Shown here: piece after piece, positions 18,359 to 28,582 of the stretch | Layout: each line of letters opens with the position of its first letter | Position numbering within the stretch: position 1 is the stretch's first letter | Notes under the pieces: generated by a model | Databases searched by the model: none | Seen by the model: only the letters and a program-made list of their open reading frames with translations | Told to the model about the DNA's origin: nothing | Source of the DNA: Halorussus salinus | GTDB taxonomy: Archaea > Halobacteriota > Halobacteria > Halobacteriales > Haladaptataceae | NCBI RefSeq assembly: GCF_004765815.2 | Contig: NZ_SBIS02000007.1 | Coordinates: 372,001-436,000 of the forward strand | DNA: 64,000 bases | Direction of reading: 5' to 3' | Made by a program: the position numbers and the translations under genes

Positions 18359-19537
18359 ATGCCAACAGATTCGACAGATCAGCAGTCCGACTTCACCGTC
18401 ACGCCCGATTCAGTCGAGGGCGACATCGACTACCGAGAACTCTGCGACCGCTTCGGCGCGGACGAACTGACCGACGAGCAAATCGACCGGTTCCCCGACC
18501 CGCACCCGATGGTCCGCCGGAAGGTGTTCTACGCGGGCCGGGACGTAGACCGGTTCCTCACGGCGGCCGAGTCGGGCGAGACCGTCTCGCTCGTGACCGG
18601 CGTCGGTCCCTCGGGACCGATGCACATCGGCCACGCGATGCACTTCTACCACGCCAAACACCTCCAAGAGCAGACGGGTGCGCACGTCTATATTCCGCTG
18701 TCGGACGACGAGAAGTACTTCGGGAAGGACCTCTCGCTGGCCGAAATCGGCGAGTACGCCCGCGAGAACCTGCGGGACCTACTGGCGGTCGGGTTCGACC
18801 CCGAGCGCACTCGCATCGTCGTGGACACCGCGGACGCGGACGTGGTCTATCCGCTCGCGGTTCAGTTCGGCAAGCACCTCACCCAGTCCACGATGGAGGC
18901 GACCTACGGCCGACCCGACAACGTGGGCCAGTCGTTCTACCCCACGGTCCAGATTGCGCACTTGCTCTTGCCCCAACTGGTCCACGGGCGACACGCCAGC
19001 CTCGTCCCCATCGCGGCCGACCAAGACCCGCACGTCCGCCTCGCGCGAGACGTTGCCGGGAAAGCGGAGTTCGACGTGGACAAGCCCGCGGCCCTCCTGA
19101 GCAAGTTCCTACCGACGCTCGACGGGCCGGGCAAGATGAGCAGTTCGGACGACGCCCCGGCCATCTACCTCACCGACGACCGCGAGACGGTCGCGGAGAA
19201 GGTCCGGACTCACGCCTACTCGGGCGGGCGGTCGAGCCTCGACGCCCACCGCGAACACGGCGGCGACCCCGACGAGGACGTTGCCTACCAACTACTAGCG
19301 TTCTTTTTCGAGGAGGACGACGCCACCCTCGACCGACTCGCTCGGGACTATCGGGCGGGCGACCTCCTCAGCGGCGACCTCAAGAGCTACGCCGCCGAGA
19401 AAATCGCGGCCCTCCTCGACGCACATCGAGAGCGCCGCGAGCGAATCGGGGACCTCGACGCCGAGTTGACGAAGTACCGACTGACCGACGACGAGCGCGA
19501 GCGCGCACTACCGGCGGGCGTCGGGCAGTTCGGCTGA
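18359..19537 (+). CDS. trpS: Tryptophan-tRNA ligase
   Basis: 392-residue class I synthetase charging tRNA-Trp. It has the HIGH motif in GPSGPMHIGHAMHF and an intact KMSSS in PGKMSSSDDAPAIYL. The ATG at 18359 starts the acidic N-terminus; 21 upstream in-frame residues are basic and unlike haloarchaeal proteins. It sits between rio1 and the KH gene, two genes that are often adjacent in archaea. Confidence 0.93.
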   Translation: MPTDSTDQQSDFTVTPDSVEGDIDYRELCDRFGADELTDEQIDRFPDPHPMVRRKVFYAGRDVDRFLTAAESGETVSLVTGVGPSGPMHIGHAMHFYHAKHLQEQTGAHVYIPLSDDEKYFGKDLSLAEIGEYARENLRDLLAVGFDPERTRIVVDTADADVVYPLAVQFGKHLTQSTMEATYGRPDNVGQSFYPTVQIAHLLLPQLVHGRHASLVPIAADQDPHVRLARDVAGKAEFDVDKPAALLSKFLPTLDGPGKMSSSDDAPAIYLTDDRETVAEKVRTHAYSGGRSSLDAHREHGGDPDEDVAYQLLAFFFEEDDATLDRLARDYRAGDLLSGDLKSYAAEKIAALLDAHRERRERIGDLDAELTKYRLTDDERERALPAGVGQFG

Positions 19538-19619
19538 CCGCCGACTCGTCTCGCGGCGACCGAGGGCTTTCGGGGACGGCATCGGAATCGTCGCTACGGC
19601 GGTGCATCCATCCCGACCG

Positions 19620-19651
19620 GAATCGCGGAATCGCAGAATCGCGGAATCGCT
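19620..19651 (+). repeat. Four tandem 8-bp units before the KH-protein gene
   Basis: Units GAATCGCG, GAATCGCA, GAATCGCG and GAATCGCT lie directly upstream of an AT-rich CTTAAAAC box (about 19668) that probably is the promoter of the KH gene at 19699. Confidence 0.6.
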
Positions 19652-19698
19652 GACACAGGGACGAAGACTTAAAACACCCGGAGCGAGTACGTATTCGC

Positions 19699-20247
19699 AT
19701 GCAACACGTGAAGATTCCGCAGGACCGAATCGGTGTTCTCATCGGCGAAGGAGGTGAGACGATGCGCGAAATCGAGAGTCGCGCGGAGGTGCGACTCGAC
19801 ATCGACTCCGAGAACGGGAAGGTCGAAGTCGAGAAGACCGGCGACCCGATTCGCGGTCTCAAAGGCCCGGAAATCGTGAAGGCCATCGGTCGCGGCTTCG
19901 CGCCCGAGGAGGCGCTCACCCTGCTCGACGACGACATGATGATGTTCGACATCATCGACATCGACGCCGCCGCCCGGAACAAGAACGACCTCGAACGCCA
20001 GAAGGGTCGGCTCATCGGCGAGAACGGCCGGACTCGCGAACTCATGGAGGAGTTGACCGGCGCGAGCGTCGTCATCTACGGCACCACGATGGGCGTCATC
20101 GGCAGTCCCAAACAGGTCGACGTGGTTCGGAGCGCCGCCGAGATGATTCTCGACGGTGCGCCCCACGGGTCGGTTTACTCGTTCCTCGAACGCAAGCGCA
20201 ACGAGATGAAGCGCGAGGGGATGGAGTTCCACCAGTTCCCCGGCTAA
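19699..20247 (+). CDS. KH-domain protein, Dim2/Pno1 type
   Basis: 182 residues with two KH domains: the first at ~1-70 with the RNA loop GEGG, the second at ~85-165 with GENG. Archaeal Dim2/Pno1 homologues bind the 3' end region of 16S rRNA and work with RIO kinases in 30S maturation. This agrees with rio1 lying 1.5 kb upstream. The ATG at 19699 gives the expected N-terminus MQHVKIPQDRIG. Confidence 0.92.
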   Translation: MQHVKIPQDRIGVLIGEGGETMREIESRAEVRLDIDSENGKVEVEKTGDPIRGLKGPEIVKAIGRGFAPEEALTLLDDDMMMFDIIDIDAAARNKNDLERQKGRLIGENGRTRELMEELTGASVVIYGTTMGVIGSPKQVDVVRSAAEMILDGAPHGSVYSFLERKRNEMKREGMEFHQFPG

Positions 20248-20275
20248 TTAATCTCAACATCTTAAAAATCCGAAT

Positions 20276-20515
20276 TCACGTTCGATGTTGGCTCTGGTGT
20301 CGGGCTAAAAACATAAAGGAAATCAAAAAGAAAATTATCGAAGTGTAGAATCCTATTTGGACTATCGATTTCAACGCTTTTGAAGTTGGATACCCTAAGA
20401 ATGTGTGAGGGACTGAATCCCCCATCAAGACAGTAAACATTGCGGTAGTAAACATCCCGACCCCTAATTTCATCCAATTTCTCCAGTCTTTTATATAGTT
20501 AGATGTTAGGTCCAT
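20276..20515 (-). CDS. Small two-TM membrane protein in AT-rich islet
   Basis: 79 residues with two hydrophobic segments, about 18-33 and 50-70, and a charged C-terminus (ARHQSQHRT). It is AT-rich, unlike its chromosomal neighbours. Its ATG is preceded by a TTAATAAA box 21-28 nt upstream. It is divergent from the Cys-rich TAT protein and shares a ~105-bp AT-rich control region with it. Two-TM proteins next to secreted peptides are often immunity or export factors, but that is inference. An overlapping frame (20262-20477) is less convincing. Confidence 0.5.
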   Translation of the reverse strand: MDLTSNYIKDWRNWMKLGVGMFTTAMFTVLMGDSVPHTFLGYPTSKALKSIVQIGFYTSIIFFLISFMFLARHQSQHRT

Positions 20516-20621
20516 AGTAACAACTAAATGTATTCTTTATTAACACTTTCGATTCTAATTCTAATTAATTTTATATAAATAGAAAAATTTAATGCTTCTA
20601 AGAATATATCTATATGTGTAG
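20516..20621. promoter_or_regulatory. Divergent AT-rich promoter region
   Basis: Very AT-rich. On the minus strand TTAATAAA (20536-20543) with an upstream CGAAAG-like BRE faces the small membrane protein. On the plus strand TTTAATG (20588-20594) after a run of A lies about 30 nt before the ATG at 20622. Both point to leaderless divergent transcripts. Confidence 0.5.
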
Positions 20622-21299
20622 ATGACAGGAAATTCAGATAGCACCGAGAAACTCGCACAGTCATCACCAAAGCGTCGAAGTGTCCTACAAAGCGTAGGAG
20701 TTGGACTCAGCACTGCAGTTGGCTTCGGGGGCATAGCATCGGCAGAAGATGCTACAAAAAACGAACGGAGTACTACTACGGTCGAGACTATGGACGTTGA
20801 CGTTGATGACGCTCTTCAAAAACTAGACGACGTAATTGGTTCCCCACTGTTTAAGAAGCTGGTTTCCAAAGGACATCTCAGTGAGCAATCAATCGATGAG
20901 TTTCCTGCTCAGCGGTTAGCGGACGATTCTAGTCGAGGTGGAGTCACCAAGCTACGAGTAAACGGAGAACTTGAACAGTTGAACTTTCACAAGGAAGTTA
21001 ACGGCGATAGACTAGAAATCAACCTTCCCCTCTCCGATTACGAACCCAAAGCTACTCTTTACCAGCAGGATGGCAGTACTAAGACGTTCCATTACGGAAA
21101 TCAATTCGAGGGCGAAGAGATCAAGAACGTCAGCACTAACAGTGCAGTAAATCCGACCGAAGAGTGTTCAGGATTCCGTTGGTGTACGACTTGCGTAGCC
21201 TGTTGTGGATACGACAATTGGTCCAGAGACGAAGAGAAAGTGGACTGTCCAAACTGTTGGGTGAGTGACTGTCAGTGGGTCAAACTCGGCTGTTGTTAA
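20622..21299 (+). CDS. TAT-exported protein with ten-cysteine C-terminus (halocin-like architecture)
   Basis: 225 residues. A twin-arginine signal ([10 protein letters not shown]) with an Ala end near residue 41 is followed by a ~140-residue acidic, Cys-free middle part. All ten cysteines lie in the last 44 residues (182, 188, 191, 194, 195, 209, 212, 217, 224, 225), with paired Cys at 194-195 and at the very end. This layout of TAT leader, long pro-region and short Cys-rich tail recalls the halocin C8 precursor, but I see no clear sequence match. AT-rich codon use (AGA, AAT, TTA) suggests transfer. A metal-binding role (CTTC, CPNC) is the main alternative. Confidence 0.75.
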   Translation: MTGNSDSTEKLAQSSPKRRSVLQSVGVGLSTAVGFGGIASAEDATKNERSTTTVETMDVDVDDALQKLDDVIGSPLFKKLVSKGHLSEQSIDEFPAQRLADDSSRGGVTKLRVNGELEQLNFHKEVNGDRLEINLPLSDYEPKATLYQQDGSTKTFHYGNQFEGEEIKNVSTNSAVNPTEECSGFRWCTTCVACCGYDNWSRDEEKVDCPNCWVSDCQWVKLGCC

Positions 21300-21461
21300 T
21301 TTATTCTATTCTACGGTAGTTTATTATATTTTAGTAGTTTGCGAGCTAACGAATTATGGACCAATCCTAACGGGTTCTTCCTCAAGTGGTATAAAAATGC
21401 CCATGGCAAAGGCACACAATGTCATATCAAACGCCACAATACCCCCATCTCACACGCTTCA

Positions 21462-21475
21462 GGGAAAGCTTTATG
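21462..21475 (+). promoter_or_regulatory. BRE/TATA box of the thermosome gene
   Basis: GGGAAAG followed by CTTTATG lies 30-43 nt upstream of the thermosome ATG at 21505. The purine-rich BRE and TATA spacing fit a strong archaeal promoter. Heat induction is known for haloarchaeal thermosome genes. Confidence 0.55.
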
Positions 21476-21504
21476 TAGAATGGCAATCAATCATTGCAAC
21501 GAAC

Positions 21505-23202
<1,698 letters not shown>

Positions 23203-23204
23203 GA

Positions 23205-23273
23205 CAACCTTTTGCCGCGCTCGGCTCGCGCGAACGCCGCTGGCGTTCGCACGGCCTCGCTGGCAAAAGGTTG
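23205..23273 (+). terminator. Nested inverted repeat after the thermosome gene
   Basis: Outer arms CAACCTTTTGCC (23205-23216) and GGCAAAAGGTTG (23262-23273) are perfectly complementary. An inner perfect hairpin GCGAACGCC-GCT-GGCGTTCGC sits at 23230-23250, and an A-run follows. It lies 3 nt after the stop codon and probably forms a 3'-UTR structure or terminator. A homologous structure follows the gene ending at 57548. Confidence 0.65.
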
Positions 23274-23577
23274 ATCAAAAACACGGCGTCACCCTCTCCG
23301 TCGGAGTCGAAGCGGCGGAACCGCTTCGTTCCTCCGTCGAGGGTTCCTTGGTCCGCTCGCTCACTCCGTTCGCTCGCGGTGAGCGTCCGAGTGGGCGACC
23401 GCACCGCCACCGCACCGGCCGACCGACCATCCGATTCGAGTTGCGCTGTCGTCTGACACCGCGTCTCGACTCCCGTTTTTTCTTTCGCGTCCGACCGCGT
23501 AGCCCGACGTTCGCGGCGGAGAGACATCTCTCCTGTGCGTAGACTATGCAGCGTGTTCGTTTCGAGGAGAATCCCTC
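23274..23577 (+). repeat. Conserved tail of the 3' repeat element plus intergenic DNA
   Basis: Contains ACACGGCGTCACC (23281-23293) and TTCCTTGGTCCGCTCGCTC (23344-23362), both present in the same order relative to the upstream gene in the copy at 57384-57547. The rest, to the HTH-10 stop codon at 23578, is GC-rich with no coding signal. Confidence 0.6.
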
Positions 23578-24231
23578 TCAGAAGTCGCTGAGGAGCGTGT
23601 TCGAGACGAGTTTCGAGACGCCCCGGCGGATGCGCTCGGAGGCTGACTGGCCGCTGATTCCTAGCTCCTCGCCCAGTTCTTCGAGCGGGACCGCTCGCGG
23701 CACGTCGAAGTAGCCCACGCGCTCGGCGGTCGTCAGCGCGTCGCGCTGTTCGGCGCTCAGGCCGAACTCGTCTTCTAACTCCGAGTCGCCCGGCGTGTAG
23801 AGGCGTCGGAGTCGAAACGACACGTCCCGGTCGGCACAGCGCCGTCGCATCTCGACCACCGCGTCGCGGTCCGGGAAGCGGACGCGTCGTTCCCACCCGT
23901 CTGCCGAACCGGTGGCGGCCATCGGCGACGCGCCGAGTTGCTGGTAGAGCGGATAGATACCACAGACGTTCTCGGTCGCGAGACGCGTCCGGTAGAGTCT
24001 CCGCTCGCCCAGTTCCTCGATGACGGCGTGTTCGCGCACCGACTCGTCGGCGTCGAGTTCGGCTTCGAATCGGTCGAGGTCGCCGCCGAACGCCCAGAGG
24101 AGCATCACGGGTGCGCCGAACTCGGTGGCCATCTGTTGTTCGAGTTCGACTGTCACGTCGGGGACCTCGCGGAGGGCGGCCGAGAGCACGAGTTCCGACG
24201 AGCGAAGCGAGAACTCGGCGATAAGGCTCAT
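23578..24231 (-). CDS. HTH-10 (Bat-like) transcription regulator
   Basis: 217 residues. The N-terminal ~150 residues form the sensor-like part seen in bacterio-opsin-activator-type proteins. The C-terminus carries the HTH-10 domain (LSAEQRDALTTAERVGYFDVPR through LGEELGISGQSASERIRRG, about 155-210). There is no PAS or GAF domain. It faces away from the thermosome gene and towards lrp on the same strand, with a 72-bp gap. Targets unknown. Confidence 0.88.
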   Translation of the reverse strand: MSLIAEFSLRSSELVLSAALREVPDVTVELEQQMATEFGAPVMLLWAFGGDLDRFEAELDADESVREHAVIEELGERRLYRTRLATENVCGIYPLYQQLGASPMAATGSADGWERRVRFPDRDAVVEMRRRCADRDVSFRLRRLYTPGDSELEDEFGLSAEQRDALTTAERVGYFDVPRAVPLEELGEELGISGQSASERIRRGVSKLVSNTLLSDF

Positions 24232-24303
24232 TAGGGACCACTACTCTCGGTTGCTTGAAAGCCTGTCGGTACTAATTCAACTGCGAGGAGAACCGTGGCG
24301 AAT

Positions 24304-24765
24304 CTACTCGTCGTCGATGTCGAGTTCGAACTGCTGGTGTTCGCTGGCCGCGTTCAGGACGACGCTGGTGTTGCTCTCCTTGATATCGGGGTCGTTGAGC
24401 AGCGTCTTGATGCCGCGGTTCATCCCGTCGGTGTCGGCGAACTTGCCGACAGCGATGATGTCGTAGTCGCCCGTGACCTCGTAGACGCTTATCATCTGGT
24501 CGTGGCTCCGGAGGTTGTCGGTCACGTCGGCCAAGGCGTTGCCCTCGACTTTGAGTTGGATGATGGCGGTCACGTCGTAGCCGAGCGCGTCGTAGTCCAC
24601 CTTCGGCGTGTAGCCGTCGATGATACCCTGTTCCTCGAGGTCGTTGAGGTGGTTCGAGACGGTCGTGACCGACACGTCGAGGTCTTCGGCGAGGCTTCGG
24701 AGACTCGCTCGGCCGTCGCCCAATAGCGCATTCACCAACTTCGCGTCGAGGTTTTCGTACGTCAT
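24304..24765 (-). CDS. lrp: Lrp/AsnC-family transcription regulator
   Basis: 153 residues: N-terminal winged helix-turn-helix ([28 protein letters not shown], ~20-50) and a C-terminal RAM/AsnC ligand domain (~65-140). It is divergent from glnA across a 126-bp gap; in other haloarchaea an Lrp homologue lies next to glnA and affects its expression. The ATG at 24765 is preferred to one three codons earlier because it begins the conserved TYENLDAKL. Confidence 0.92.
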   Translation of the reverse strand: MTYENLDAKLVNALLGDGRASLRSLAEDLDVSVTTVSNHLNDLEEQGIIDGYTPKVDYDALGYDVTAIIQLKVEGNALADVTDNLRSHDQMISVYEVTGDYDIIAVGKFADTDGMNRGIKTLLNDPDIKESNTSVVLNAASEHQQFELDIDDE

Positions 24766-24792
24766 TACGTCCAACGACGGTAGCCACCCTTT

Positions 24793-24816
24793 AGAATTTT
24801 ACGAATATCCAATTCT
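24793..24816. promoter_or_regulatory. Inverted repeat between lrp and glnA
   Basis: AGAATT, 12 nt, AATTCT: perfect 6-bp arms centred in the divergent lrp/glnA control region. The size and AT-rich spacer suit a dimeric Lrp-type regulator, so it is a candidate operator; binding is inferred. Confidence 0.4.
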
Positions 24817-24891
24817 TCGGGGTGAAACTCAGACTTGCGCGGACCAATAACGTTTTAGTAATCCACGTAGTGGTAGATAACGACGACAAAG

Positions 24892-26262
24892 ATGACGGAT
24901 GGACAAATCGCCACCAGTAAGGAATCCGAGTTGACCGAGGCCGAGCAGGACGTACTCGACAAGATAGACGAGGAGAACGTCGATTTCGTTCGCCTCCAGT
25001 TTACCGACATCACCGGAACCGTCAAGAACGTCAGCGTGCCCGCCTCGCAGGTCGAGAAGGCCTTCGACGAGGGTATCTGGTTCGACGGTTCTTCTATCGA
25101 GGGCTTCGTACGCATCCAAGAGAGCGACATGCGTCTCGAACCCGACCCCGAGACGTTCGCCGTCCTCCCGTGGCGCTCGGACGGCGACACGGCGAGCGCG
25201 CGCCTCATCTGTGACGTGGTGAACACCGACGGCACGCCGTTCGAGGGCGGCCCCCGCCAAGTCCTCAAGAGTGTCCTCGCCGACGCCGAGGAGATGGGCT
25301 ACACGGTCAGCATCGGACCCGAACCCGAGTTCTTCCTCTTCGAGAAAGACGAGAAGGGGAAGGCGACGACCATCCCCCACGACTCGGGCGGCTACTTCGA
25401 CCTCGCGCCCAAGGACCTCGCCTCCGACGTGCGCCGTGAGATCATCTTCACGCTCGAACAGATGGGCTTCGAAATAGAGGCCAGCCACCACGAGGTCGCC
25501 GACGGCCAGCACGAGATCAACTTCAAGTACGACGACGCGCTCTCGGCCGCGGACAACATCTCCACCTTCCGCGCCGTGGTCCGGGCGGTCGCCGAGCAGA
25601 ACGACATGCACGCGACGTTCATGCCCAAGCCCATCAGCGAAATCAACGGCTCGGGCATGCACAGCCACATCAGCCTCTTCGACGAGGACGGCAACGCCTT
25701 CGCCGACGAGGACGACGAGTTCAACCTGAGCGAGACCGCCTACAAGTTCATGGGCGGCGTTCTGAACCACGCACAGGCGTTCACCGCGGTCACGAACCCG
25801 ACGGTCAACTCCTACAAGCGGCTGGTCCCCGGCTACGAGGCCCCCGTCTACGTCGCGTGGTCCGACGTGAACCGCTCGGCGCTCATCCGCGTGCCCGACG
25901 CCGCGGGCGCGAGTTCCCGGTTCGAGATTCGCAGTCCCGACCCGTCGTGTAACCCCTACCTCGCGCTCGCCTCCGTCATCGCGGCCGGTCTCGACGGCAT
26001 CGAGAACGACGCCGACCCCGGCGACCCCGTCCGCGAGGACATCTACGAGTTCGACGACGAGAAGCGCGAGGAGTACGGCATCACCACGCTCCCGCCGAAC
26101 CTCGGTGCGGCCGTCGATGCCCTCGAAGAGGACGAGGTGATTCAGGAGGCCCTCGGCGAACACGTCAGCGACAAGTTCGCCGAAGCCAAGCGCGCCGACT
26201 ACGCCGACTACAAGACCCACGTCTCGTCGTGGGAAGAGGAGAAGTACCTCGAAAAGTTCTGA
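24892..26262 (+). CDS. glnA: Glutamine synthetase, type I
   Basis: 456-residue dodecameric enzyme making glutamine from glutamate, ammonia and ATP. Core motifs are intact: [10 protein letters not shown] (~63-72), [10 protein letters not shown] (metal/ATP site) and [24 protein letters not shown] box about 30-39 nt upstream is the likely promoter, next to the lrp-side inverted repeat. The divergent Lrp gene suggests nitrogen or amino-acid control. Confidence 0.97.
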   Translation: MTDGQIATSKESELTEAEQDVLDKIDEENVDFVRLQFTDITGTVKNVSVPASQVEKAFDEGIWFDGSSIEGFVRIQESDMRLEPDPETFAVLPWRSDGDTASARLICDVVNTDGTPFEGGPRQVLKSVLADAEEMGYTVSIGPEPEFFLFEKDEKGKATTIPHDSGGYFDLAPKDLASDVRREIIFTLEQMGFEIEASHHEVADGQHEINFKYDDALSAADNISTFRAVVRAVAEQNDMHATFMPKPISEINGSGMHSHISLFDEDGNAFADEDDEFNLSETAYKFMGGVLNHAQAFTAVTNPTVNSYKRLVPGYEAPVYVAWSDVNRSALIRVPDAAGASSRFEIRSPDPSCNPYLALASVIAAGLDGIENDADPGDPVREDIYEFDDEKREEYGITTLPPNLGAAVDALEEDEVIQEALGEHVSDKFAEAKRADYADYKTHVSSWEEEKYLEKF

Positions 26263-26309
26263 GGTCCGAGCGGGACACGCGGTTCGGGTCCGCGACGCGG
26301 CATTCCTTC

Positions 26310-27137
26310 TCAGGTCGGCGACGCCGACCGAGCTTCTTTCGCGCGCTCGACCGCCAGCGGGAGGAGCAAGATTCCCGCGGGGATTACCAGATTCAGCGCG
26401 AACACCATCGGGAGTGCCAGCGAGAGCCGGTGGCCCGCGTAGCCGACCGCGCCGAAGACCGCCAGTCCGACGAGGGCGGCGGGCAGGTGAACCGACCCGT
26501 TCGGCCGCGCGTCCAGCATCGACCACGTGACGCCAGCCCCGGTGACGCCCGCGACCGCGGCGACCGAATCGGGAGTGAGTCCGTTCGTGGCGACCGCCGC
26601 CAGCGCGAGTCCGGCGGCGGCGACGAACCCGCGGGTCGGACTCCACCGAGTCACGTACAACAGCACCGCGAGGTACGCCAGCCCAATACCGATACCGATT
26701 GCTACGTCGGCGACGTAGTGGACGCCGATGACGAGCCGTGAGGTCGCGACGACGGCGACGACTGCCCCGGCGCCGACGGCGCGCCAGCGGTGCGAGCCGC
26801 GTTCGAGGACGAGCGCCAGCAGTCCCCACAGGACCGTCGCGCCGATGGCGTGACCGCTCGGGAAGCCGTAGCCGCTGGCGTGGCCGACCTGTAACTCGAC
26901 CGGCGGGCGCGGGAGCGCGAACAGTCCCTTGAGTGCGAGCGTCAGCGCCAGCGCGCCGAGAATCGCCGACAACGCGAACGCCCCGCGCCGCCGGTCGCCG
27001 AACCAGTAGACGAACGCGACGGCCGCGAAGAGGAACCACGCGTCTCCGAGTTGCGTAATCAGCGTGAACAGCTCGCGCATCCACGGCGTGAGCAGTCGTT
27101 CGAGTGCCTCCGTGACGCCGACTCCTCGTCCGGGCAT
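26310..27137 (-). CDS. PAP2-superfamily membrane phosphatase
   Basis: 275 residues with about seven TM helices. The three PAP2 signature motifs are present: K-x6-RP in KGLFALPRPP, PSGH in GYGFPSGHAIG, and SR-x5-H-x3-D in SRLVIGVHYVADV. Such enzymes dephosphorylate lipid phosphates or prenyl diphosphates at the membrane. It is last in a same-strand run after the Trm1 and YihY genes and convergent with glnA. Confidence 0.88.
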   Translation of the reverse strand: MPGRGVGVTEALERLLTPWMRELFTLITQLGDAWFLFAAVAFVYWFGDRRRGAFALSAILGALALTLALKGLFALPRPPVELQVGHASGYGFPSGHAIGATVLWGLLALVLERGSHRWRAVGAGAVVAVVATSRLVIGVHYVADVAIGIGIGLAYLAVLLYVTRWSPTRGFVAAAGLALAAVATNGLTPDSVAAVAGVTGAGVTWSMLDARPNGSVHLPAALVGLAVFGAVGYAGHRLSLALPMVFALNLVIPAGILLLPLAVERAKEARSASPT

Positions 27138-27179
27138 GGCCCGGTGATAGACGCGGGAGAAAGATATACGCTACGCCCG

Positions 27180-27262
27180 ATGAATCGGAACGACCGGACG
27201 ACCGAGACGACCGAACGGCCGGGACGACCGGACCGCCGAGACGACCGAACCGACGACAGGGC
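27180..27262. repeat. Short degenerate tandem repeats of GACGACCG type
   Basis: The spacer between the PAP2 and YihY genes is built of degenerate units such as CGACCGAGACGACCGAACGG. No coding signal. Such simple GC-rich repeats probably arise by slippage. Confidence 0.5.
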
Positions 27263-27271
27263 GACCCCGCG

Positions 27272-28537
27272 CTACGACCGGAAGTTACCGATGCGGTCGC
27301 TGATGCGGCCGGGGAGACTCAGCACGCCGACGCCGAACCCGAGCATCACCATCAGGGCGTACAGGCCGAGCGTCGAGAGCCAGATGACGGTCATGGCGAA
27401 GATGGCCCATCCGCCGCGGAGCCAGAAGAACGCCGCGACGGTCATGGCGGTCCCGTACAGCAACACGAGGTACGGACCCCAACCGCGGGCGTGGCCGCGA
27501 CGCATCCGCTTGCGGACGTACTGCTTGAGTTCCGACTCGACCTCGGGTTTCTCGACGGTCCGGGTCTCGATGTCCTCTTCGAACGATTCGACATCTGCTC
27601 GCAGCTCCCGCAACTCGTCGCGGAGTTCCACGATGTCGGGAGCGGATTCGTCGTCGGTCATGTATCGGGAGAGTAGTTGTCGTTTCCGTTCGATACGTTC
27701 GGTCTCGGACTCTTTTGTTCGTTCCGCATAACTTCCGCGATTGGCGAGGACGACGTTCACGACGCCGCCGAGCAGGACGAGGATGCTGGCGAAGTACAGC
27801 CACGTCACCAACAGAAGCGCAGTGCCGAGAAACTGCGTGGGACTGGTCGAGGAGACCCCCGCGTAGACGCGAAACAGCACTTGGAGGACCGTCCAGCCGA
27901 CGGTCACGACCACGGCACCGGGAAGCGCCTCCCGGAGCGAGACGCCAGCGTCGGGGAAGACGACGTACAGCGGAAGGAAGACCGGGACGAGCGCGACCAA
28001 CTGAACCAGCGTCGTGAGGAGGCCGACGAACGGGAACTGGGGGAAGAGCGCGGTCGCCGCACCGGTCAGCACGACGACGACGACGCCCGCGCCGATGGCG
28101 GCCAACACGAGCAGCGCGTCTTTCACTTGGTCGGCGAGTCCGGTCTTGGCGTCGGTCGCGTAGATGGCCGAGAAGGCCTCGTCGAACCCTCGGAACACCT
28201 TTATCGCGCTCCACGCCAACACGACCAGTCCGATGACCGTCGTTCCGCCGGTCCCCTGCGGGTTCGTGATGAACTCGAACAACTGCTCTTGGCCGGTCGC
28301 CGTCAACAGCCCCGAGGCCTGTTCGACCACGTCCCGCGCGAACTGTTCGCCAGCCACGAACGAGACGACGACGAAGGCCAGCAGGAGCAGCGGGATGAGC
28401 GAGACGAACGCGTAGTAGGCCGTACTCGCCGCGAGAAACGTAATCTCCTGTTCTCGGGCCTCGTCGGCGACCGAGCGGGCGACGTTCACGGCGGTTCCGA
28501 GACTGGGCACGCGACTTGTTTCGCCAACGAGATACAA
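27272..28537 (-). CDS. YihY/BrkB-family membrane protein
   Basis: 421 residues. The N-terminal ~290 residues hold six TM helices with the family's early segment FLAASTAYYAFVSLIPLLLL. A charged linker with predicted coiled-coil character (~290-350) precedes two further C-terminal TM helices, an extension not in the core family. Often mis-called ribonuclease BN; the real function of YihY proteins is unknown, with transport suggested. Downstream of trm1 by 45 bp on the same strand. Confidence 0.85.
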   Translation of the reverse strand: MYLVGETSRVPSLGTAVNVARSVADEAREQEITFLAASTAYYAFVSLIPLLLLAFVVVSFVAGEQFARDVVEQASGLLTATGQEQLFEFITNPQGTGGTTVIGLVVLAWSAIKVFRGFDEAFSAIYATDAKTGLADQVKDALLVLAAIGAGVVVVVLTGAATALFPQFPFVGLLTTLVQLVALVPVFLPLYVVFPDAGVSLREALPGAVVVTVGWTVLQVLFRVYAGVSSTSPTQFLGTALLLVTWLYFASILVLLGGVVNVVLANRGSYAERTKESETERIERKRQLLSRYMTDDESAPDIVELRDELRELRADVESFEEDIETRTVEKPEVESELKQYVRKRMRRGHARGWGPYLVLLYGTAMTVAAFFWLRGGWAIFAMTVIWLSTLGLYALMVMLGFGVGVLSLPGRISDRIGNFRS

Positions 28538-28582
28538 ATATTCACTGGCACGAGCCGGGGTATCCGGTTTTGAACGCCGGAG

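Noticed and set aside
20262-20477. 71-codon minus frame in the AT-rich islet
   Set aside because: Overlaps the 79-codon frame that has two hydrophobic helices and a better-placed promoter; only one can be real and this one lacks features.
21265-21504. 80-codon N-terminal extension of the thermosome frame
   Set aside because: Runs back into the 3' end of the Cys-rich gene, crosses the likely TATA box, and is not family-like.
24829-27084. 751-codon open frame opposite glnA and across the PAP2 gene
   Set aside because: Covers two well-supported genes in other frames and shows no family similarity.
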